From assembly GCF_036370855.1 (NCBI RefSeq), contig NC_088105.1, forward strand, positions 11,103,619 through 11,167,618: a stretch of DNA of 64,000 bases, read 5' to 3'. This document shows positions 1-11,436 of the stretch, in pieces. Numbering within the stretch: the first letter of the stretch is position 1; the number at the start of each line of letters is the position of its first letter. The notes beneath the pieces were generated by a model. It worked only from the letters and a program-made list of their open reading frames with translations, made no database searches and had not been told where the DNA came from. Source of the stretch: Dromaius novaehollandiae (lineage: Eukaryota > Chordata > Aves > Casuariiformes > Dromaiidae). Both the position numbers and the translations under genes were made by a program.

Positions 1-128
1 CGCTGCGGCACAGCTGGCAGATGCCCAACGGGCACTACCGGCGGAGGAGGCGAGGCGCAGGGCAGGGCATGATGTGCGGGGCCAGCATCGACGTGCTCAG
101 CGACACTGAGGAAGACGATAAGTGCTAG
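1..128 (+). CDS. MN1: 3' end of the terminal coding exon, probable MN1 C-terminus
   Basis: The frame starting at base 3 is open for 41 codons and ends at TAG (126-128). The start of the exon lies outside the window. The tail holds a Trp (residue 5 of the fragment), the segment WQMPNGHY, a run of five Arg, and an acidic end, [16 protein letters not shown]1 is a nuclear transcriptional co-regulator whose last exon encodes only a short C-terminal piece. If the final Cys is numbered 1320, the human length as I remember it, the Trp falls at 1284 and the fourth Arg at 1295. Both are positions I recall as sites of reported C-terminal truncating variants. The long 3' UTR and the gene-poor DNA beyond also fit. 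The assignment rests on memory of family numbering and not on an alignment, so it is probable and not certain. Confidence 0.6.
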   Translation, partial: LRHSWQMPNGHYRRRRRGAGQGMMCGASIDVLSDTEEDDKC

Positions 129-848
129 AAGCTGCCCTCTCCTTAGCCCCCTCCGCCCTGCCCTCTCCAATGCATGCTCTTCGCCACGCCTGGGAATGAA
201 ACAGAACCAAAATCAAATGCAGGGGAAACAAAACAAAAAAAAAAACCAAACAGAACGGAAAAAAAAAAGTCTTTGTGCAAAAAAAAAATTAAAATCTGTC
301 AACTTTCATTTATTACTATCACTTTTTTTTTCTGCACAGAGAAGCATTTGATTGAAGGCGGAGCAGCCGGCGGCCCAGCCGGGCGCACGTGCTGGCGGGG
401 TGAGCGACAGCCCTGCGGCCACAGCCCCTCTCCTCGCTCGCTGCCCCTCGGGGCACCCTGTGCAGGCCGACGCAGGACCCCCAGGAACGGCCGTCGTGAT
501 GGCTTCCTGCTCCTCGAGCGTCTCCACAAGGGGATGTCGGGGGCATCCTATGCTCTGTCACCCTGGTTCATGCTGCCTGTGGCTTTGAGTTTCCTTCCCA
601 GAGGGTCTCACGCCAGCCCGGAAAAGGGGCAAGCTGTTAAGGTGGGCTGCGGAGGGCCAGCAGGTTGGGGGCCAGTGGGCAGGTAGGAGCAACTCTGCCT
701 GCCGGGAGGGGAAAAAACAAAACCGACTGGTTTGTACTGGGGCACAGGATGCAGGGAGGAGAGATGGGAGCAGGGAAGGGGGGCTCAGTGCTGCTGAATG
801 TATCCCATCTCGCACCAACGTATATTTATTTATATACCAAGAACTCTA

Positions 849-912
849 GGTGTGTGTGTGTATATACAGTATGTGTGTGTATATATATTTATATGCTGTA
901 TATATAAAGATA
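849..912. repeat. TG/TA dinucleotide microsatellite
   Basis: This is an imperfect run of TG and TA dinucleotides (TGTGTGTGTGTATATACAG, a second TGTGTGTGTATATATAT block, then TATATATAAAGATATAC). It is likely length-variable and lies in the probable 3' UTR. Confidence 0.8.
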
Positions 913-3363
913 TACACATACATGGAATTGTTTTAGTCATCTGACACATTAAGCTGCCCAGGGCCGCCTTTGCCCTGGGAAGCCCCCAGCCAGTGGTTAC
1001 AGTGGCCTGTGGGAATTTTTATTACCTGTACCCCATTTGGTGCGGGCAGGACCGAGTCTCTCATGCTCTCTGGGGAATTGCTGGAAATCAGTCAATATGA
1101 AAGAGAAGTAGAAATTTCCCCTTGACCTCTTGCCCCCACCTCAGAAGTTTGCAGCAGCATTAATTTTGTTTGCAGGGTTAGAGCTGGCTGGAGCAAGGCA
1201 TGAGGACCTCACTGTGTTGCCTTCAGGCCCATCTTCTCCTGGCCATGCTGTGCTCCTGGGCAGCGAGCGGGGAGCCCAAGGGACAAGGGCAGGGCCGTTT
1301 CCCGGTCCCTCGTGGGTGTGGCTCACTTGGCACAAGCCTCTCTTTCTCCGCTGTGCTGTGATGGCAAAACCGCAGCCAGCGCAGGAGGCATCCTACCAGC
1401 TCCGGCAGGGCTTTGCATGGGGTCTCTCTGCACCTTGCGTGTCAGCGGCACTTGGCTGCTGCACGGAGGTGCCCGCTGGGGCAGGCGGACGGCAGAGAGG
1501 CCTGTGTGCCCTCCCAGCACCCTGGTCCTGTCCAGGTCAGGCTGGGCACTACGGACAGAAGAGCACAACTTTTGGAGAGGTTTCGTGTGTGCGTGATGTT
1601 GCGGTAAGATCCCTGCTTGCTGGCAGCAGAGCCCAGCTTTGGCAGCTCCCCGCCTCAGTTTCCCCTGCGGCCTTTGCTGCTGCCCTCTCCTTGGAGCTGC
1701 TGCCCCTGCAGGGATGGGCAAGGGGCTGAGGATTTTGCTGCCATCTGCAAACCCTTTGGCCCCAGCATGGGGACCTCTGCGGGCTGGTGGGTGTTTGAGA
1801 GCCGGCTGTGGCTTTCGGAGGGGAGCACAGCCCGTGGGCAGAGAGCAGGCACTCAGGTGGCTACGGGGATGGAGGGGCTGCCGGGAGAGGGGCTGCCCTG
1901 CTGTGCCCCACTCCGGGAGGGCAGATGCGCCGGCGGGCTCAGCTCGAGCCTCCAAGGCGGTTGGGGTCGGTGTGGACGGTCTGCGCCCTGTGCTCTGGGT
2001 ACGCTGGGGTGCCAGCTCGGGGCAGACGCAGCTGTGCCTGCTTGCAGAGCGCAGTGCCATAAGAGCCGAGCCGTTCCTGAGGTTAAGCTGGCTGGTAATG
2101 CTACTTAATGTGCAAATATTGAAAATGCAGTGCAGGGCCAACTTCCAGCTCCAGTCATTAATTAATCTGGTAATTACATGCTGTCAACTCTAATTCTCTC
2201 CTCTGCACACACACTGGGCTGTGGGTGCGGTACTTCACCTGCCAGGACGGGGAGATGTTAGTGGACTTGTGGCTGTTGGCCTCTCACTGTAGAGATCAGC
2301 TATGTTTCTGCTGGGCATGCAGTGAGTTTTGTACGTCGTGAGCCTGAGGGTGGTCCTGCAGAGCTGGAGAGCGTTGTGCTCTTTGGTGCCTCAGGGAAGG
2401 ACTCACTCTGGGAGCTGGAGGTCGGGACAGCGGTGGGTTTGGTCAGTGTAGTTGGACTGTGCGCGTCCAGGTGCAGAGGTGGGAGATGGCCTTAAGCCTG
2501 CTTGCACCATGAGCCGGCTGAGCCAGGCAAAGGGGGACAATGCAGCCCCTGTCTCTGTCCTTCTCCCTCCGGCTGCTTTGCTCTGCTGAGGGTTATTGTG
2601 GTCCCTTTCCTCCTGGCTGTCTCCAAGCCCTCTGGCCAGCTGAATGGAGCTCTGGTCAAGCAATGCTTTAGTCCATCCTGCCCCCAGATAACCAGCTTCT
2701 CCTGCCCTGATCCTGCATGTGCAGCTCAGCTGCTGCCTCCCAATCACTTACTGAGCTCCTCAAAAGCAGCTCTGCTTTGTGAGAAACGAATTCTGCCATC
2801 TCCAAAAGCTGCCCAGTTCCTGGGTTTAGTCATGAACCAAATGTCTTTTTTCTAATTGCCAAATTGTCCTCTCCTCGTCCAAAAAAACGGGCTTTTCATA
2901 TGGGCCAAAACCTCTTGCTGTCTTGAAACGTCCCTCCTGGCTGGTGGTACCTCTGCTCTCCTGCTGGCTGATGGACCCGCATCCCTGCAACCCCCACACG
3001 AGCCCTTCGCTTTCTTTCTGGACAGACACTTTTATCTGCCAAATGGTACAAAAGTCCCCAGGAAACCCTCTCCACGCTGCTCTCCTCACCCAGCCTCTGT
3101 GCTCCCCATCCCATGTTTCAGGGCAAGTCATGCCCCATGCAGCTGTGGGGAAGGTCCCTGGTGCTGGCTGGCGGCATGGACAGTGCCCATCCCCTTCCAG
3201 CCGTCGGGATGTGGTTCATGCTTTGAACCCCAGGCTGCTTGGCACCAGGCTCCCGCGGGTGCTCCAGCCAGGCCCAATAGGCAGCGTGGGACTGCGTGGA
3301 GGCACTGGGATGGAGTGGGAGGCGGCCTTGCAGGCTGGGGGAGGAGATGCCGTACGCGCTATA

Positions 3364-3369
3364 AATAAA
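3364..3369 (+). terminator. Possible alternative poly(A) signal
   Basis: AATAAA sits inside CTATAAATAAAGAGGC. The hexamer is canonical, but the downstream sequence is only weakly T/G-rich, so use of this site is uncertain. Confidence 0.25.
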
Positions 3370-5246
3370 GAGGCTGCATCGTCTGCTTCTAAATGCAGAA
3401 AGGTGCCTGACAATAAGCCGTGCTCTGAGTAACAACCTGAGGGTAGGTGAGGAGGTGGCTTTTTGTGTCTGTGCGAGCTGGGTGGGCGGGAAGCTCTCAA
3501 AGGCAGGGAGAAGGCCGGCGGGGAGGGGATATCATGTGGATTCAAAGCTTTGGGCATTTGCTTTCCTCTGACCCAGAACAGGGCCAGCAAGTAGCGTGCA
3601 GTGATGCTTTGCAGTATTTCTTAGCAAATCTTGTAAAAGAAAGCTGGCCTCTTTCAGCACTGAGGTCACAGTCTGCCTGTACAGGGGATCAGAAGGGATG
3701 TGGGGTTATTTAGTGGGTTTCCAGGCTTTTTGTGGGACTGATTGGGTGCAGCAGTGGTGCAGGGTTGGCTTTCCGGTGCATTGGGACGTACTGGGAGGGA
3801 CTGGTTTGCAGCAGTGGGCTGCAATGTGCTGGCTCTTCGGGAGAAGCTGAGGTGGGGTGGGGGTCCCAACGCTGGAGCAGTTTCGAAGCCTGACCAAGTT
3901 TTGGGGTTGACGTGGGTATGAGGGAGCTAGCGAAGCATTTGCACCTGTGCCGTGCTGGAAGATCTCTGCGTGGCTGTGGTGTTGCCACCCGACGCGTGCT
4001 GGGTGACTGGCTCGAGTGCGCAGGACACGAGCTGCCTGGGCCTTGTGCTCACCGTGGAGCGGCCTCCTCGCCTGCATCTCGCTGAACACCAGCTGTGGGT
4101 CAAACCCGACCTGAGCTGGACCTGAGCTTTTCTTCTTGTAAGATCTGTGTTTTACTAACATACGGAAAGTGTGTATATGAAGCAAAACCAAACCCTGGGG
4201 TTGGGAGCCCTTTCTTTCCTGGTGATCCCCTGAAAATGGCCTGATCCTGTCTACTGTGCAGTACCCAGTAGTCCTGCTCCCACGCCTGGAGACGGGAGGG
4301 CAGGCCAGGGACCCATGGGGACATGGTGGCACCTCCAAAGCAAGCCTGTAAAACCAAAATCAGCCCCTAGGAGGACTGAGGAAAAGAGGGGAGAAAACCA
4401 GGCTCCGAGGCACTGTTGCAGCCTGCATCTCTCTTTTTTAAGTCGCTGGACTCATTTTGCTGCTGTACAATGTCTCTTCCATGACATAAGAGGCTTTTTG
4501 GACCTAGAGACCTTTCCTTCACCTCGGAGACACCAAGGGGATCCTGCTGCTAAGACCTCCACCTGCGGTCAGGCCACTGCTGACGGAGACGGCACGTCCA
4601 CACCAAGGGGACTTCAGCTCTCAGGCACCCTGGGGGCACTGGGTGCTGATTTTCCGGCTGCTCCGGCATGGCAGGTGATGACTTGTACCCATGTCAGGAG
4701 ACAACTCTGCTGGACATGGGGCTCGGGAAGGCGTAAAGGGGCATTTTGTGGAGGTGGTTGACTGCGGTTGGCCGTGGTGGGATGAGGAAATGGGGACGTG
4801 TTTCAACTTCTGCTTATGGGCCTGGTGCTCTGGGACAAACCGCCGCCCAGGCACAAATTCGCCAGTCCTGTGCAACTGGTTCCCAGTTGGTGCTGGGGAC
4901 TGGACTCAAACTGGCGGCCAGGCAAGCAGGAGACTGGAGGGAGGGTGGAGCTGAAGAGCCACCACTCTCCTGCCATTTCCGCTGTGCTGCAGCCCTGGAA
5001 ATCTCGGTGAGGAGCCCGGTGGCTCCGGCGACGCTCCCGGGCACCCAGAGCCGAGCAAGGAGGAGATGCTCTGCCTTTGGCTCACCCCGGCGGTGCATCG
5101 GATGCCGGCCCTGGACGCGGGCTCCACACTGCCTGCCGGCCAGTGGAGATTTCTGTAACATAACATGCTCGTTCAGACCCAACCAGGGAAACAAACTGAC
5201 TGACGGCGATGTACAACTTCTATGTTTTTTGTCAAAAGGAAAGAAA

Positions 5247-5252
5247 AATAAA
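5247..5252 (+). terminator. Poly(A) signal, likely end of the MN1-like transcript
   Basis: AATAAA is followed within about 10 bases by TTGTTGTAAAG, a G/T-rich stretch suited to cleavage. It is preceded by an AT-rich segment (about 5205-5245) that stands out from the GC-rich sequence on both sides, as 3' ends of mRNAs often do. Confidence 0.5.
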
Positions 5253-6295
5253 ACCTTGTTGTAAAGAACCGCCGCGGGCCACTGTCTCATTGGCTCACCC
5301 CACGTTGTGGCCCCGGGAGCGGGACCTGGAGGTACCAGTGCCTTCGAGGGGAGGGGACTGCCCAGGACAGCTGCGATGCCTGCGGTGCCAGTGGCAGACA
5401 TGGCTTTTGGGGCAGCCATGCAGGGTTTTGCAGGGGAACGTGTGTGGCACGCTTTGCCTCGTGGAGGGGTTTTGCTAAGGCCGTGCGCGTTGCGGGGCAC
5501 GGAGAGGGTGGCTGGCGCTGGAGCAAGAGCTGTGAATAGCGGCACGCAGTGACCAGGGGAAGCTGAGAGCATCATGATGGTGTTGCATTGCTGCAGACAT
5601 ACAAACAACCACCAATCTGTAAACCGAAGGTGCTGAAAATGTGCTGGGAGCCGGGTGATTTGGGGGATTTGAACAGTTTGGGCTGGACCATCCCTCCACA
5701 TCTGCACCCAGAAGATGTGGACACCGAGAGTATTCGGAAGCTGTGGCCGGGCCGGAAGCTTGCAGGTAAGTGGTCGTGCAAAGATGCTGAGTCAGGTCTT
5801 TTCCCTTTTGCAGAACTATTTAAAAAGCAAAAAAGTTTTCAGGCAGTCAGTGGCTGCAAGTCGGCAGCCTGCAGCGGTTTGCAGGCTGAGGGTGGGTGAT
5901 GGATGCATTTTATGGCTTTTTGAAGGGACTCCTTTTTACTGGTGGAGTGGAGGGAGGCAGCTGTGCCAGAAGGAGTTCAGGAAAGGATCAAGGAAATTGC
6001 TCTGCTCATCTGATCCACTTTGGACTGAGCTTACACTGAGAGGGGAGAGAGGGAAAGCCTAAGGAGGATACGCTAAACATTTGCGAACATGGGAAGGGCA
6101 TAGGAAGAGGGTTAGGAAAAGGGCAGGGATTGCCCATCCTTGTTGGTAGCAGCAGGCACCACGGGCCGCCCTCCCCGCGTTTCTCCCGCTCGGCTGCTGC
6201 CCCACGCTGCTTGGTGCCTCTGCTGCCCAACGGCTGCCGCAGACCAATCTGAAATATTGTTTTATAACTTCTAAGTTGCTATCAGTTTTGGGTTT

Positions 6296-6308
6296 CCCCC
6301 CCCCCCCC
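6296..6308. repeat. Poly-C tract (13 C)
   Basis: This is an uninterrupted run of 13 C between TTT and AGTC. Slippage-prone homopolymers like this are often length-variable. Confidence 0.9.
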
Positions 6309-8529
6309 AGTCTGGTCATAATGTGCTAGAAAACGTGTTTTTTTGTGGGAGAGGTTCAGCCCTGCTTTGCCGGTCAGGGAGGAGAGTGGTGCCCCAAGGG
6401 GTCTGTAAGGACCTAGCGGAGGAGCTGGCCAAGCTGTGGAGGCCACTTGCCCCAGCGATGGGCGGACCAAGAGTTGGGCTGGAGGGAAAGCCAGGCTTCT
6501 TCTGGCTGGGCAGCACCTAACAGGGTGCTGAACAGCCTCTACTGCCTTCCCCTGAGCCCTCCAGCATGGCGAGGCCCATGGGGAAGATATCCCCATCGAC
6601 ACTTCACCCTAGCAAGTGAAGCCGGTGCTGCGAAACGCAGAGCCTCTGTTGTTTGAGAGCTAGCGCTCTGCCTGCCAGGCGCGGAGGCTAAAAAAAAACC
6701 CTTGACAAATGGAACAGAAAGGTTAAAATTATCTGTACATCATCTGAATAACAATGGCAATGCAGATTGTACCTGCTTATAATAGCTCCGGGAGACAGGG
6801 TATAAATCGGGAACAAAAGTACCCCAGATACAGCTCCTGCTAGAAAACCACTCACAGAAGGGCTGGGGGCCTCTTCCCAATTTAGAGAGGCCTGAATAGC
6901 TGTGGGAGAGATGCCCTAGCAGAGCCAAAACATGGCCTACGCAACGCTCCTCTCCCCTCTCCTGACACCCCCCTCTCTCGCTCGGCGGTGGAGCAGGAGA
7001 AGGCACGTCCACTGGAGTTTTCCGAGGGTGCACGGTGCCCCTAAGCGGGGTGGCAGGAGGCATCTCCCCTGGCCATGCCGGGGGCTGCCCCAGCTTGCTG
7101 CTGCGTGGCCGGCACCACCTGGGGAGCAAAGCCTTGGGGACACAGCCTGGCCTGACCGCCTGCCTCTGGGAAGCCCTTCTCCAATTATTCCCCCAGATTC
7201 CTTGTTCCCCCATTGCAAAAATGCCTTTGGAAGACAAAATGGGTCAGACAAAATTCCTGATGTTGCCAAAATGTGTTTTGTTTTGTTTTTTTTCTTTTTT
7301 TTTTTCCGCTCCTTGCAGTGACCTGTGTGGGTTTTTTGATGGCATTAAAGGTGGTCACCACTGTGGTACTGAAGGCCTGGCCAGGACATGCCCCAGCAGG
7401 CGGTCGGGGAGCCCAAGCAGCAGTTGAGCCGGCCAGGGGCTGCGAGTCCTCGGGGGCCTGTCTCAGCCCCAGGACAAGGACCAGGGACCGTCCTGCTCTG
7501 CGGTGCAGCCCGGGGGCCCCTCACGCCCCTAGCCCTGTCTGGGACCACTGCAGGGATGTGGAGGCCACCTCTGCCCGCAGTACCAGCAGCACAGTGATGG
7601 TGCGCAGAGTCCGTCGCTGCAGGCAGGTGCTGGGCAGACAGGAGCAGTCCTTCTCCCCACCATGTTTCCTCCCTGCTTGCCACCGCAAAGCCGGCCAAAC
7701 GAAGGCCTGGGGAGGTGGGTGCCCCTGAATAACTTTTAAGGCAGGATGCCGCCCACCGCCAGTTATGTGATCCCGGTGACAGAGGCACCAGCCAGACTTG
7801 GAGGCTGGGGAGGGAAACGGGGACGTGACCGAGATGTGGGGCTCTGTTTCTGGGGCGCTCCAGCACCTCGTCAGTCGAACACCTGGAGATCACCTGGGAG
7901 AGGGCAGTTTGATATTGATTCAATGATCTCATGTCTTTAAGCCGAAAAAAAGCATTGCCGTCTGAAGCCTCCAGGAAAACAAAGGCAAGTTGGATGGGAT
8001 GATGCTGGAATTAAAACCAAGCACCCACAGAGGGGAGAGGGGGACTGGGATGGAAACTGTAAAGAACAAAAACTTTTGTCCTCTTTTTTCCTATCCCAGC
8101 AAAGTGTTCAAATCTATAGGTAGAGAGGCGAGCAGGCAGGGGGTTGTTCTCTATGGGGACACATCTGAGCAGTGCATACCTTGCAGAGGGGGCTTAAATT
8201 GGGGCCAGGGGGGTGTCAAGCAGTGCAGCCAGTACTGCCACGGGGGAGGCACAGGGCTCTGCAGCTGCAAGACAGAGGCTCTTTGCCAAGTGCCATCAGG
8301 AGAGCGGTGGCTGCGAGCATCCCAGGCTGCCTGGGCCATCTCTCTGGCTCATCGGCAAGGCTTTGTGGCAGTTCCCAAGCAGATGAGAGTCTTTTCCAAG
8401 CAGCTGGGAGGGGAGAAGCCGTGGGTGGTTCTCGTTCCCCCTTCCCTTTTATTCCCCCGATCGTATGTACAAACGCGGTCTCCCAGTGCCAAGGATGTGT
8501 GTGGGCTTTTAAGTAGGGCTGCTGCTTAC

Positions 8530-8700
8530 TCACGGCAGGAGCTGCGCGGCATTGCCGGCGTGCGGCTCGCAGCGCCACGTTCCCGGCCGGGCTGCGGGGG
8601 CGAGCGCCCCTCCCACGGGCGAGCGCCTGCACAGTCACTGCTCCTCTCCGGGCCCGGCAGTGCCGAGGTCGCTCCTCCGGGGCAGCGTGATGCGCTAGCG
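8530..8700. promoter_or_regulatory. CpG-dense patch, possible small CpG island
   Basis: CpG dinucleotides are frequent here (for example GCGCGGC, CCGGCGTGCGGCTCGC, GGGGGCGAGCGCCCC), while the flanks are CpG-poor. It could mark an unrecognised promoter or an enhancer-type CpG patch. No transcript with a coding exon can be tied to it. Confidence 0.3.
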
Positions 8701-11412
8701 AGGCTCGTCCTCCTCAAAGGATTCGAACAGCCTGGCCCGGTTCAGCACCTTTACTTTTTGTTCTTTTATTTGTTTCTCTCGGCAGCTGCTTCCCTGCCAC
8801 CGCTTGCTCTGCGATGCAGCTCTGTGCGGCTGCCTTCCACCCCAGAGCCGGCTGCGTTCGCATCGCGAGAGCTGGTGAAATGCCATGGGCTGCCGGGAAA
8901 TTGGCCTATCTCAGCACACTGAAGTTCAGGCCAGGTAATACTGTCTTCCAGGAACTCTTCTTGGAGCTGATAGTGTCACCTTGGGTTTATAGCCCCCAAA
9001 AGTAGCAGTGAGAGAAAGGAAGGGCAGAGCTGGTCTCACCCCTGCCTCTCCCGTGGGCTTGGCTTGTCTTGGCACCCGCCTCCTCGTCTCCCGGTTAAAT
9101 ATCGCAGAGCAGGGAAGAGCCCACTGTGCTTTTGCCTTTGCTATTTCTGTGCAGATAACCCAAAAAACAACACAAATCTGCCTTGTAAATTCATGCAGAA
9201 AGCATTAATTGCTCTCCTTCCCCAGCTAGCATCTTCCTCCCAGGACATGCGGTGGAGAGGAGCCTCTATCTTTCTTCCAGCTTACCACCCAGCACAGAGC
9301 CAGCCAAACTGGGGCTTTCAAGCCCTCTGGGTGCTGGGTCCCCTCTTGTGACAGGCCATGTTGGTGTCGGGACAGCCGGCTCAGCAGGTGGGAACCCAGC
9401 AGGGGTGATTTGTGGCTTTGGGCTCTAGGGAGAGGGGAAGGGAAGGGAGAAGGGTTAAGGACACACCGTTATTTGCTAAAGCTGGGCCTAAGCAAGACTA
9501 TCTGTGCAAGTGCTCCCTCCCAAGCTCCCTCCCCCTGGGACCCAGTCAGTCAATTTATGGAGCAATCTGCCATGGATGATGTGATTTACAGATCAATTTT
9601 CACAGATCTGCATCATGAACATCATGAAGCCTGTGTTCCTCTTTCCGAAAGGGGAGGAGCAGAGGGAGGAAATGAGTCCAAGGGTGATGCCTTCTGGTGC
9701 AGTTCAATCCTGTGCTAAATTCTGCAAATAGTATGAGGAGGGCTTTAGCCCTGTCCTGTGTTTTCTTCCTGGGGAGCGATTGCACACTGACAGGTACCGG
9801 CCTTTGGGCTAGACGGCAGCATCAGGTTTCCAGCCCAGAATTGCTGGCCAAAGCCCCTAGCGTGTTTGACTTCACCTCACCAGTCTGAGACACCTCTGCT
9901 GATGTCATTCATTCTAGGGAGAAACGGGCACATTTTGGAAGCGAGGGGCTGGCCTGTGCTGCAGACAGCTGCTTTGGGAAACGCCTGACAAACCAGCTCC
10001 TGGTTTTAGGACAAAGCAGCTGCTGTTTGCTCTCTGTTGACTCTGAAGGGACCTGAGATGATGAGCTTGCATGTAGTTCACTTGGCCTCTGAAATGTTGA
10101 CACGGACTTGCAAGATGGCCTTAACATTTCATTCCTAATTTATTTTAGGGCTAAAATAAGGGGAAAAAAGTACAATCAAGCTTTTTTAGGGTTTTTCTCA
10201 CCAGATTAAGACTGGTCAAAGTGTGGGCTTCATTTACACAGGCATAATTTTCTGAAGACTTGTCCCAGCTCGGGTTTCTATTCCTTCAGCATGTGATATT
10301 ATGATGCATCAGCAAGTCTCACCTCCTTTAGCAGCTAGGAACGCATTAAGAAATCAGTGTGAGCTATGTAAAGGAGCTGTGAATTAGCAAATCTCCCCCC
10401 TGCCCCTTGGCAAAGCCTTGTCTTACACCTTGCAGTAGGAATAGATACAGCTGCTTTTTGTGGCAGAAGTGAGAGCAGACGGGTGCAGGTAGAAGACATC
10501 TCTGCATGATGCTGGCTGAGACCCTAAGATTTTCTACTAAAAACTAGCTGGTCTCCTGCCCACCTCAGCATGGAGAAGAGCTCCAGGAATGCTGAAAGAT
10601 CAGGTAGGGAGTGAGTAGTCACTCAGCTGAGTGTGAGACAGAGGGGTACAATGGGACAGGCTAGGACCAGACAAGCTGTGAATCCTTGCATCCTCTCAAG
10701 TTAAAACTCAGGTCGCAGCTAATCTGCTATCGACAGCCCTGGCTCTTGACACTGCTTCTGGGACCAGGGCATTGCTGTGCCTGGGTGTGAGCCCCCACAT
10801 CCCCAACTTGTTTGGTGGCTCTGATGTCATGCACGTCCCAGCTGGTGGAGATACCACCCTCTGCAAGGACAGCTGCTGTCAGCAGCACCGTGCATGAGTG
10901 AACATGGGGATGAGCTGCCCCCAGGGCTGTACGGTCACTTATGGATGGAAGATGTCCTCCTAGGTCTGGTAGCTGGGCACTGAAAGAGAGAAACGTGGGG
11001 GGAGACCTTGTACCTGAAACCAGAGGAGTCAGTGGCCAGCAGAAGGTAATGGTGGAGAGCCTGGGGGCAAAGCCACACATGTGCCCTGCAGAAAGCCGAG
11101 GGGAAAAAGAAGTCAGAGCCACGAAAAGGCTTTTGAAAGGGGGGGAGGGAGGCCGCTGTTTCTCCACAGGGTTTCTCTTTGCAGGGCTGCTCTCCCCCAG
11201 GTCCCTGCCAGGAGATAGTCCTTTGAAAGCATCCTGTTGCAAAAGGATGGAAGGAAGATATTTTCAGTAAAATGGGCCCACTCTGCAGCCCTGGAGACCA
11301 AACCCCTCTATTTTTGGACTCTGCCAGGAGAGCAGCTGTGCAGGCGGGGAGGCAGTGTTGGCTCCCACCCGGGCAGAGCTGTCCCCGTCCTGGGCTCTGT
11401 GTCCCCAGGGCA

Positions 11413-11436
11413 GCTGGCTGGCTGGCTGGCTGGCTG
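11413..11436. repeat. GCTG tetranucleotide microsatellite (6 units)
   Basis: Six perfect tandem copies of GCTG lie inside a GC-rich stretch. Confidence 0.85.

Larger units (their letters stand above)
129..5270 (+). other. Probable 3' UTR of the MN1-like gene
   Basis: This stretch follows the stop codon and has no supported coding frame. The first 900 bases look like 3' UTR: A-rich tracts at about 225-290, a T tract at about 321-330, then ATTTA-containing TATATTTATTTATATA sequence and TG/TA runs. A canonical AATAAA at 5247 with T/G-rich sequence just after it is the best candidate end. Another AATAAA at 3364 could give a shorter form. The extent is inferred from these signals only. The GC-rich middle (about 1.1-5.1 kb) could instead be intergenic if cleavage happens earlier. 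Confidence 0.45.

Noticed and set aside
1323-2141. 272-codon minus-strand frame in the presumed MN1 3' UTR
   Set aside because: It has no recognisable domain, an alanine/proline-rich chance composition and overlapping frames on the other strand.
4814-5707. 297-codon minus-strand frame across the poly(A) site region
   Set aside because: It has no recognisable motif, and its codon composition simply follows local GC content.
7990-8922. 310-codon plus-strand frame
   Set aside because: It has no domain, mixed composition and no splice or poly(A) context, and it is covered by several competing frames.
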